Assembly (NCBI GenBank): GCA_963825315.1
Contig: CAWGST010000001.1
Location: 1,302,001 to 1,366,000, forward strand
Reading direction: 5' to 3'
DNA: 64,000 bases
DNA from: DASRLE01 sp963825315
GTDB taxonomy: Bacteria; Verrucomicrobiota; Verrucomicrobiia; Limisphaerales; Palsa-1400
Shown: positions 16,684 through 23,910 of the stretch, one piece after another
Layout: each line of letters starts with the position of its first letter
Numbering within the stretch: position 1 is the first letter of the stretch
The notes under the pieces: generated by a model
What the model was told of the DNA's origin: nothing
What the model saw: only the letters and a program-made list of their open reading frames with translations
Database searches by the model: none
Made by a program: the position numbers and the translations under genes

Positions 16684-17239
16684 GTCCGTGGAAGGTCATA
16701 CTGGCCACCATGGTGATTTTTGGGTGTGGCGTGGTCACGGGCGCGCTGCTCATGAAAACGGAACTCCCGCCGGCGGGCGTGCCGGCGGAGCTGGCTCAAC
16801 ATCCTTCGACTTCCACCAATCAGCCGCCGCCGCTGGCCCAGATCCAGCGGCCCGAATTCCTTCGCCGCATGCAAAAGCAATTGGATCTCACCGCCAGCCA
16901 GCGCGACGAGATCGCAAAAATCATGAAGGCGAGCCAGGAACGGAACCGGCCGTTGTGGGACCAGATTGCCCCGCAAATGCGCGAGGAAGTGAAAAGAGTG
17001 CGTGAAGAAATGCGCCAGATGTCCTGACCCCCGACCAGCAAAAGAAGTTTGACGAGATGCTCAAATTCCGCCCGCGCAAAGCAGACGGCGCCGGCCGCAG
17101 CCGGCCGGCCCGCGCGCCCTCCCTTGGAATCGCCGGCGCAAACCAATGCGCCCTGATTCTCCCCCCATCCGGGAAAATCAGGAAAATGGACTTGGCGGAT
17201 CATGCGGGCTTCTGCAACAAGCTGAAGGCCCAAGCATGA
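16680..17239 (+). CDS. Spy/LTXXQ-like periplasmic protein, frameshifted near 17020
   Basis: GTG start overlapping the previous stop. An N-terminal membrane segment (VILATMVIFGCGVVTGALLM) is followed by a helical periplasmic part with LDLTASQRDEIAKIMKASQERNRPLWDQIAPQMREEVKRVREEMRQ. The frame stops at 17027, but the next frame continues the family signature (VLTPDQQKKFDEMLKFRPR). One base is missing near 17017-17022. The C-terminal end after ~17100 is not recognisable and may contain another indel. Proteins of this type protect the envelope against metal or protein-folding stress and often pair with ECF sigma factors. Confidence 0.6.
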
Positions 17240-17363
17240 AGCTGGATTTCAAAATTTTCCGCGCTTGTTTCAGGACTTTTCCCCCAATTGTTGAGCCTGT
17301 CGAGTGGCGCAGAATTTACAAGCGAATCGAGCTTTGCCCAATGAAGCAAGAAATCAACGGCTA

Positions 17364-17389
17364 GAGCGTTTTAAATAAAACTGTAGCCA
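17364..17389 (+). repeat. IS630 left terminal inverted repeat
   Basis: Reads GAGCGTTTTAAATAAAACTG... and pairs with the right end at 18338-18363 with one mismatch. Confidence 0.9.
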
Positions 17390-17418
17390 TTCCGTTGGGC
17401 CTGTGGTATAGGCAGTTC

Positions 17419-18356
17419 ATGCGAACTTTATCGTTGGACCTGCGCGAACGGATTTTGGCTTCCTATGACCTTGAAGAGGGGACTCGCGTGGAGGTCGGCG
17501 ATCGTTACCGGGTTTCGCTGGGCCTGGTCAAGAAGCTCTTGCAACAACGCCGACGGACCGGGGAGATCGGTCCGCGCCACCGTTTCTCCGGGCGCAAGCC
17601 GATGATCCTGGCGGCCCATCAGCGCCAGATGCGGACTCTATTGAATCAGAAGCCCGACCTGACCTTGAAAGAGCTGCGCGCCGGCTTGGAACTGGACTGT
17701 TCTCTGCCCGCCATCCACTACGTTCTGGCGAAGATGGGGCTGACATATAAAAAAAGACACTCCATGCCAGCGAGCAAGACCGTCCGGACATTGCGCGGGC
17801 GCGCCGCGCCTGGCGGCGTCGGCAAGGCGGTTTGGACCCGGCCAAACTGATTTTCCTGGACGAATCGGGTGCCAAAACCAATCTGACCCGCCTGCGCGGG
17901 CGCGCCCTGCGGGGTCAGCGTGTCCACGCCCAATGTCCGCAGGGCCATTGGCAAACCACGACCATGATCGGCGCCATCCGCCTGGACGGTGCCACCGCCT
18001 GCATGACCATCGAGGGGGCCACCGATACGGAGGTTTTCCGGGTCTATGTCGGCCATGTCTTGTGCCCGACGCTGCACGCCGGAGATGTGGTCATCATGGA
18101 TAACCTCTCCCCGCATAAAAGTGAGCCGACCCTTTCGCTGATCGCGCAGGCTGGAGCCCAAATCCTCTTCCTTCCAGCCTATTCCCCAGACCTCAATCCC
18201 ATCGAGCAAATGTGGAGCAAAGTCAAATCCCACCTGCGTACAGCCGAGGCCCGCACACAGCCCGCTCTGCTCCAGGCGATTGCTTCAGCTTTGCAGAGTA
18301 TCACGCCCCGGGATGCCATGAACTGGTTTGCCTCTTGTGGCTACAGTTTTATTTAA
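17419..18356 (+). CDS. IS630-family DDE transposase (orfA/orfB, -1 frameshift)
   Basis: ORF A (17419-17850) encodes the HTH DNA-binding part (RTLSLDLRERILASYDLEEGTRVEVGDRYRVSLGLVKKLL). ORF B, in the -1 frame, encodes the catalytic core with LIFLDESGAKTN (first Asp), VIMDNLSPHKS (second Asp) and LPAYSPDLNPIEQMWSKVK (Glu). After slippage at the run of seven A before G (17749-17756), the product reads KKTLHASEQDRPDIARARRAW...GGLDPAKLIFLDE, which restores the standard IS630 sequence. The fused protein is ~310 residues, a normal length. Confidence 0.9.
17749..17756 (+). promoter_or_regulatory. Slippery site for -1 ribosomal frameshifting
   Basis: AAAAAAAG lies exactly where the transposase frame must change by -1. 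Seven A followed by G is a known slippery class in IS630 and other IS families. No downstream pseudoknot was searched for. Confidence 0.7.
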
Positions 18357-18363
18357 AACGCCC
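18338..18363 (-). repeat. IS630 right terminal inverted repeat
   Basis: Mirror of 17364-17389 with one mismatch; followed by the TA duplication and the TAC promoter region. Confidence 0.9.
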
Positions 18364-18406
18364 TAGAAGGACTCTCAGCACACCGAAAGATCACGGGAAA
18401 GGCGAA

Positions 18407-18440
18407 TTGACATTACGCATACCACACGTTATCAACGTGT
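18407..18440 (+). promoter_or_regulatory. Putative TAC promoter 1 with overlapping operator
   Basis: TTGACA at 18407-18412 and TATCAA at 18430-18435 have a 17-base spacer. The inverted repeat ACACGTT-ATC-AACGTGT (18424-18440) covers the -10 region, as expected for an operator bound by the antitoxin. Confidence 0.55.
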
Positions 18441-18476
18441 TACAAAGGAAACTAAAGTCCAAGCAAAAAAAAGCCG

Positions 18477-18504
18477 TTGACATCTTTGTATCAATTGATA
18501 CATT
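18477..18504 (+). promoter_or_regulatory. Putative TAC promoter 2 with perfect palindromic operator
   Basis: TTGACA at 18477-18482 and TACATT at 18499-18504 have a 16-base spacer. The 16-bp perfect palindrome TGTATCAATTGATACA (18487-18502) lies between and over these boxes. It is 28 bases upstream of the toxin ATG and is the most likely autoregulatory site of the HTH antitoxin. Confidence 0.6.
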
Positions 18505-18530
18505 TACATCGTGAAGGCGAGTAAATCTAT

Positions 18531-18878
18531 ATGGCGCAGCCAATACCTGGACCATGGCGCGAAAAGGTCCTATGCATTCTACGGATTGCGGACAATCGCC
18601 AAATAGAGTGGACACTACGAGCCCTTGAGCGGTGGAAAACGGACACCTTTAGTGCCTGGAATTGTGAAGCCTACGACGCCATGATTGCAGCTTTGGCAAC
18701 GGAAGGAATCGAAGGAAATGAAACCACTTCGAGGACCGACCAACTCGCCACCTACGAATTCTTTTTCCATTACAACAAAAAGCAGATGTACGGGAAAATT
18801 GCCCTCAAGAAGAATCTCACGCAAATTCTCATTCTTTCCGCACACCGCGCAGAGCGCCCAACCCTAGACTTAGAATGA
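18531..18878 (+). CDS. Putative toxin of a toxin-antitoxin-chaperone module (RelE-fold, HigB/MqsR-like)
   Basis: 115 residues. The sequence is not close to a named family by eye, but the end (YEFFFHYNKKQMYGKIALKKNLTQILILSAHRAERPTL) has the consecutive beta strands and basic residues of the RelE/HigB/MqsR fold. This fold gives mRNA-cleaving toxins that act on the ribosome or on free RNA. The first half is helical. Its stop overlaps the antitoxin start (ATGA at 18875), and it is the first gene after a palindrome-bearing promoter. Toxin-first order is typical of higBA and mqsRA. The assignment rests mainly on context. Confidence 0.55.
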   Translation: MAQPIPGPWREKVLCILRIADNRQIEWTLRALERWKTDTFSAWNCEAYDAMIAALATEGIEGNETTSRTDQLATYEFFFHYNKKQMYGKIALKKNLTQILILSAHRAERPTLDLE

Positions 18879-19618
18879 AACAAACCACCACTAAAACCGT
18901 GAAATTCCAAGTCCGAATCCCGAATCTGGATGGAGACGGAATCGCTGAAACAGTGCCCATTGACGTTGAGGTGTACCATGACCCGGAAACAGGCGAAGAA
19001 GTCCTAACCCAAGATTCTGTAAGCCTAATTGAGAAGACGCAGGCCCGCCATATGGGCTTAATGTCACCAGAAGAAATAAAGCATTTACGCTGGCGTTTGG
19101 ACGTAACACAGCAGGAGATTTCCGAACTCTTGCAGGTCGGCGAAAAAACATACAGCCGATGGGAAAATGGTCGGTCTCGCCCTTCCCGCTCGATGAATCT
19201 TTTGCTTTGCGCGCTTCGCGACGGTTGCATCAGCGTGAATTATCTTCGTTTCCGCCGGAATCCAGAGCTGAAGGCGGAATGGTTCGCAAAAATTTTTGAA
19301 CCGAAGGACTTCCCCGCGAGCTCGGCTGAGTACACACTCAACTGGAACGAGGACCTCAGATTGGAGCTGACCAGAAGATTTAAGAAGTGGCGGCTCAAGA
19401 GCTGCACCGCACTAGCGATCGGATTGAGCGCAAGTCCAAAGTTCCGAGACATGATTTTTATCGCAGACCGCGTCGAAAAAACGAAACCCATTGTTTCAGG
19501 GAGAATAGGCACTCAACCGAGTTCAGAGCAGGGACCCCCGTTTACACCAAGTCTCGGACGACAAACGCGAAGCCCACACTCCATCCCCATCGAACCCGAA
19601 GAGGAACCCTGTGGGTAA
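18875..19618 (+). CDS. MqsA/HigA-like HTH antitoxin with long C-terminal extension
   Basis: 247 residues. The helix-turn-helix (residues ~64-118) reads MSPEEIKHLRWRLDVTQQEI then SELLQVGEKTYSRWENGRSR, the pattern of MqsA-type Xre domains. The N-terminal domain that carries a CxxC zinc finger in MqsA is present only as a beta-rich section without cysteines (KFQVRIPNLDGDGIAETVPI). A ~120-residue tail after the HTH (130-247) ends in a Pro/Glu-rich segment. In characterised TAC systems such a tail is the chaperone-addiction region that makes the antitoxin depend on the SecB-like partner encoded next. Confidence 0.7.
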   Translation: MKQTTTKTVKFQVRIPNLDGDGIAETVPIDVEVYHDPETGEEVLTQDSVSLIEKTQARHMGLMSPEEIKHLRWRLDVTQQEISELLQVGEKTYSRWENGRSRPSRSMNLLLCALRDGCISVNYLRFRRNPELKAEWFAKIFEPKDFPASSAEYTLNWNEDLRLELTRRFKKWRLKSCTALAIGLSASPKFRDMIFIADRVEKTKPIVSGRIGTQPSSEQGPPFTPSLGRQTRSPHSIPIEPEEEPCG

Positions 19619-19624
19619 CCACCT

Positions 19625-20065
19625 ATGAATCCAGCGCCATTACAACTCACTGAGTATTTCCTGACCGAGCTCAACTTCAGCGCGAACAGCCGATTCAACG
19701 CCGAGCAGACAGTACCCCTTAATCCAAACGACTTCCAAGTCGCGGCTGAGGCCCAGGCCGACAAAGGTATCAATCGTCATTGGAAAGTCGTCATAAAGCT
19801 GCAATATCAACCGCCTGCGGATGCAAATTTGCCATACCATTTCACTGTGGAAATGCTCGGCTTCTTCCTTGTTCTGGATGGATATCCCGAAGACAAAATC
19901 GAGCGTCTTGTTCACATCAACGGGCCATCGATGCTTTACGGCGCTCTTCGTGAAATTGTCAAGGCGGTGACGCTACGTGGCCCATACGGTGCCATAATCC
20001 TGCCGTCCCCATCGTTCTATCTGCCAGAACCGGAGCCCAAAGCGCCTGTCGAACAGCCGAAGTGA
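19625..20065 (+). CDS. SecB-like chaperone (TAC chaperone)
   Basis: 146 residues, near SecB length. The C-terminal half (FTVEMLGFFLVLDGYPEDKI and MLYGALREIVKAVTLRGPYG) follows SecB: a beta strand, a crossover, then an alpha helix leading to a hydrophobic strand IILPSPSFYL equivalent to LNLAPVNFDALF in E. coli SecB. It lies six bases after the antitoxin stop. No secA, secY or other export gene is nearby, so a dedicated role in folding the antitoxin is more likely than general export. The known parallel is Rv1957 of the M. tuberculosis HigBA TAC system. Confidence 0.75.
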   Translation: MNPAPLQLTEYFLTELNFSANSRFNAEQTVPLNPNDFQVAAEAQADKGINRHWKVVIKLQYQPPADANLPYHFTVEMLGFFLVLDGYPEDKIERLVHINGPSMLYGALREIVKAVTLRGPYGAIILPSPSFYLPEPEPKAPVEQPK

Positions 20066-20237
20066 AAGGGGCCTCGGAAGTTGCTATTCGTTTATTTTGG
20101 CCACCAATTCCGAGAACGCCTTTTGCTCTCTCAAAGGAAGTTCAGCGGCGCGAGGCATGACCGGGCCTATTGCACCCGGAAATTATTCGACATTCTTGAA
20201 GAGTCAGCACGATTTTCGCCCGCCGAAAGATTTAAGT

Positions 20238-22501
20238 TCACTTCCGCCTCACCCGCCACCCCAGCCGGAGGGCGTTGCCAATCACCACCAGGTCCGACGC
20301 GCCCATGGCCGCCGCGCACAAAATCGGACTGAGAAATCCCAACGCCGCCAGCGGAATGGCCGCCGCATTGTAAAAAAACGCCCAAAACAAATTCTGCTTG
20401 ATCGTGCGCAACGCGGCCTGCGCCAAGGCGATCGCTTCGGGGATGCCCTGAATGTTTGACTGGAGCAAAATGATGTCCGCCGCTTCGTTGGCCACGTCAC
20501 TGGCTTCACTCACGGCGATGCCCAAATCGGACTGCTCCAGAGCCGGCGCATCGTTGATGCCGTCGCCCACGAACGCGACCCGCTCGCCTTTCTGCTGCAA
20601 TTGCCGGACCAGGTCCGCTTTTTGACCGGGCCGGACTTCGGCGAAGACGTTCTCCGCGGCAATGCCGGCCAGCGCGGCGATGGCCCCGGCGGTGCGCTGA
20701 TTGTCACCCGTGACGAGAAAGATTTTCAGTCCCATCCCCCTGAGTTCCCGCACCGCCTCGCTGATCCCCGGCTTGGGCGCGTCGCGCAAGGCGATCATGG
20801 CGGCGAGTTGCCCATCGAGGGCAAGGCCCAGGAGGGTCGCGCCGTCGGCCATCCACTTTTCGGCAAAGGCCGCGCCGGGCGAAGCATCAACGCCGCTGCC
20901 TTTCAACCAATGAACCGAACCCAGGCGCGCCGTGGCCGGACCGTCCGCGCCGCGCTCCACTTTCGCCTCCACTCCCGCGCCGTGGATTTCCCGCCAGCCG
21001 GACAGATTCATTTTTTCGGGCGACAATTTCGCCACCGCCACGCTGAACGGATGATTGGAGCCGCGCGCCAAAGCGGCCGCCAGCTTGAGTCCGGCCTGCG
21101 GATGAGAAAATATAATTGACGCAACGACGGCCGGCCTGCCCAGGGTCAGCGTGCCGGTTTTATCGGCCAGGACAGCGGTGAGGCGTCCGGCTTTCTCGAG
21201 GGCCGTTCCATCGCGGATGAGAATGCCCCGTTTGGCCGCCGCGTTTGTTCCGGCCATGATCGCCGCCGACGTGGCCAGGCCCATGGCGCAGGGACAAGCC
21301 ACAATCAGCACCGCGACAGCGCCCAGGATCCCCGCCGCCAGATGGCTCTCCGGCACATGCGCCGCCCAGAGAAAATGCCCGAGATATTCGCTCAACCGCC
21401 GCGCCTGGCCAAAAGCCAGCCCCCACCACAACCCGGCGCCAATGGCAATGAGCACGACAATCGGCACAAATACGTTGCTGATGCGATCCGCCAAACGCTG
21501 GATTTGCGCCCGGCTGTTTTGCGCCCGTTGCACCGCCGCGATGATATGCGCCACCGCCGTCGCCTCGCCCACGCCCGTGACCTGCATGAGAATCTGGCCG
21601 TCCAAATTCACCGTGCCCGCGTAGAGGTTGCCCCCGGCCTCCTTTTCGACCGGGAGCGATTCGCCTGTCAGCATGGCTTCATCGACACTGCACCGGCCCT
21701 GGGTCACTTTGCCGTCGGTTGGCACGCGCGCGCCGGGGCGCAGCACGACGATGTCATCGGGCCGGAGCCGCGCCACGGGAACTTCCGATTCGGTGCCATC
21801 GGCGTTTTGCCGCCGCGCCGTTGCCGGGGCGAGGCGGAAGAGCGCGCGCAACGATGTTTCCGCGCGGCGGCCGGCCAGTTCCTCCATCCAATGGCCAAGG
21901 CTGATGAGCGTGATAATGGCCGCTGCCTCCATGAAATAAAGATGCCCGCCCGCGCCCGACAGCAACGCCCACGCGCTGTAGCCAAACGCCGCCGTCGAAC
22001 CCAGCGCGACCAGAGTGTCCATGTTCGACGCGCCCGAGCGCAATTGTCTCCATGCGCCGCGATAAAAGCGCGCGCCGCACAAAACCTGCACCGCCAGCGC
22101 CAGCGCAAAAGACAGCCATTCAAACCAGGCCTGCGCGCCCCAATGAAAAAGCCATTCCCCGGCCAGAATCGGCCCGGCGCCCGCCAGCCCGATGACAACG
22201 TTGAAGCGCCAGCCCGCCAGGGTCGCCGGCCTTCTTCGTTCGCTTTCGGCCAGGGCCGGTTTGCCTGGTAACCCGCTGCGGCGACCGCCTCCAACAAACT
22301 GGCAACCTTCGTTTCGGAGCCGGCCTGCCATCGGACCCGCGCCCGCCCCTCCTGCAAGGACACATCCGCGCCCGCGACACCGTGGACGCCTTGCAGGGCG
22401 TCGGTGACGCGCCGGGCGCAATTGGCGCAATTCATGCCTGTGACCAGCAACTCGGTCACGAGCGGCGCAGCCTCCAGGACATCCAAGCTCAATGATGCCA
22501 T
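20238..22501 (-). CDS. Heavy-metal (Cu+) P1B-type ATPase, frameshifted near 22265
   Basis: The N-terminal HMA domain (TELLVTGMNCANCARRVTDA, metal-binding CxxC) starts at the ATG 22501. The frame then changes near 22260-22270; the ATPase body continues in the next frame with eight membrane helices, CPC (VACPCAMG), the phosphorylation motif DKTGTLT, SNHPFSVAV and GDGINDAPAL. A single missing A in GCAAAACC would join GYQ to KPALAESERR. The CPC and HMA motifs indicate Cu+/Ag+ export from the cytoplasm. No copper chaperone or regulator is adjacent. Confidence 0.88.
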
Positions 22502-23166
22502 ACCCTTACACTATGCGCCCTTTTGACGAATTGGGAAGAGCCGCCCGCCTTCGCCGCAACGGCTGCGGCGCGGCAAGCCCGCATTGACCGAGGCTGACTT
22601 GGCAAGCCGTCTCCAAAAAAATAATCCGAAATAATTTCGGAAAAGGGCTGTTTATCCGAAATTTTTCCGAAATTTTTCCGATTATCCGAAATCCTTCGGC
22701 GTTGTTTAACCCCACATTTCAGAAAACCAGAAGGATGGATTGGGCGGAAGAATTCGTCAGAGGAATGATTGTCAGGGGAATAAAAACCAAGGACTCTTTC
22801 CGTCTTATTCTGACCAACATTCCCCTGAGACTCACGGTCGGCGCGACAAAGCGTGCTCATGGGAGCATTATGGCACAAAAGGCGGAAATTGCACAGGTCA
22901 TGATGACCACTTTTTTTAAAACACGAAACCCCCGTAAACATTGGCCGAAACGCGCGCCGGGGGCCTTGTTGTCAAGTATGTATTCTTGACAAGCGCCCAA
23001 AAAGCCGGGCTTTTTCATTATTCTCCCGGGGGCTTTCCAAGCCTGATACGAGGGTTCAACTCCCTTCATGCCGCTCCGTTGATTATCAATGATTTACGAA
23101 TGAGTGCAGTAAAAGGCAGGATCGCAGGCGCGGTTGGGAAGATTTGCATTGCCAGTGTCGCTTTAC
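22502..23166. other. Intergenic region with a hairpin repeat and a tRNA-like relic
   Basis: No protein gene with family features was found. TCAGGGGAAT (22772-22781) pairs with ATTCCCCTGA (22819-22828), and AGAGGAATGATTGTCAGGGG is part of a degenerate repeat in which the AGAGGAATGATT word recurs. A partial tRNA-Gly-like sequence lies at 23029-23077. The A+T-rich block at 22616-22690 (repeated TCCGAAATTT) also stands out from the surrounding GC-rich DNA. Confidence 0.6.
23029..23077 (+). tRNA. Partial tRNA-Gly(TCC)-like relic (3' half only)
   Basis: The anticodon arm GGGGC-TTTCCAA-GCCTG (23029-23045) presents anticodon TCC at 23036-23038. A T arm GAGGG-TTCAACT-CCCTT (23050-23066) follows, and an acceptor-like end CATGCCGCTCC completes it. 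There is one extra base compared with a normal acceptor strand. No matching 5' acceptor or D arm is present upstream, so it is not a functional tRNA. It resembles the tRNA 3' fragment left at the attachment site of an integrated element. Confidence 0.4.
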
Positions 23167-23904
23167 TCATTGCCGGGGATGATGGCGACCTGTTTGCTTG
23201 TTTTTCCCATGCGTAACTTGAGTCTGGGGCTTGAAAATCACCAGCCCGGTGAAGCGGCGATGCTTGTCGAATTGCAACATAACGGGGAATTTCTTCAATA
23301 AATTGCGCGGCAGTTCCCAGACAAAATGGCTGTAAGGCGGCATCTCGCCTTTATTGTGCTTCCGCAATTCCACTGTAACCAGGTGCGTGTCGAAACGAAC
23401 TTCGACTCCGCCTTCCTCCAGCCGCACCAACCGATCCGCCGCGATGGTCCAATCGCGCTTGCGAAACCAGCGTGAGTTGGAGCGATGTTGGTTCAAGACC
23501 TCGACGTTCAGCTTCGCGCCGTGAAAATCAATCACGTCGTTGACGACGGTCGCGACTTTTCGGTTGGGAAAGGTGCGTTTGGACCTCGGCATCGCCCGGC
23601 GCCCAATCGTTTTCTTTCCTTTGCGCGGGAGCAACAGCCATGGCTCCTTCGCACCGCGAATGAGGCCACAGACATTGCAGGCAAAGTTTGCGTCAGGACA
23701 TTTGCGCCAGCCGCTGCGATGCCGGCATTGCAGCGCTAGAAACTCCCACGCCAACCCGAGTTGCTGGTAGATGCTGGCGAACCGCTCCGCCTCCGGGCCG
23801 TTCCGCTTCAGCGCCGGATGCCGCGACACGAAATCCATGCTGCGCAAGACCCGGCGCAGATCACGCTTAAGACTCGATTCTGTGGACCCGCTATTCATAA
23901 TCAA
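23167..23904 (-). CDS. Hypothetical protein with a Cys-rich region
   Basis: 245 residues, no recognised family. A possible metal site is CRHRSGWRKC...FACNVCGLI (residues ~59-83). The second half is rich in basic residues and beta strands (DWTIAADRLVRLEEGGVEVRFDTHLVTVELRKHNKGEMPPYSHFVWELP). The start lies seven bases after the class I LysRS stop, in the same orientation, so it is probably translated from the same transcript. Overall positive charge suggests nucleic-acid contact, but nothing specific can be claimed. Confidence 0.6.
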   Translation of the reverse strand: MIMNSGSTESSLKRDLRRVLRSMDFVSRHPALKRNGPEAERFASIYQQLGLAWEFLALQCRHRSGWRKCPDANFACNVCGLIRGAKEPWLLLPRKGKKTIGRRAMPRSKRTFPNRKVATVVNDVIDFHGAKLNVEVLNQHRSNSRWFRKRDWTIAADRLVRLEEGGVEVRFDTHLVTVELRKHNKGEMPPYSHFVWELPRNLLKKFPVMLQFDKHRRFTGLVIFKPQTQVTHGKNKQTGRHHPRQ

Positions 23905-23910
23905 GCCATC

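Larger units (their letters stand above)
17364..18363 (+). mobile_element. IS630-family insertion sequence (complete, ~1000 bp)
   Basis: Bounded by 26-bp terminal inverted repeats (17364-17389 and 18338-18363) that differ at one position (GAGCG outside on the left, GGGCG on the right). Each end is flanked by a TA dinucleotide (17362-17363, 18364-18365), the known IS630/Tc1 target-site duplication. The only gene is a frameshifted DDE transposase. The transposase stop lies inside the right repeat. The element looks intact and recently inserted next to the TAC operon. Confidence 0.9.

Noticed and set aside
22702..22989. 95-codon open frame between the P-ATPase and the tRNA-like relic
   Set aside because: Crosses the hairpin repeat at 22772-22828 and has no recognisable features.
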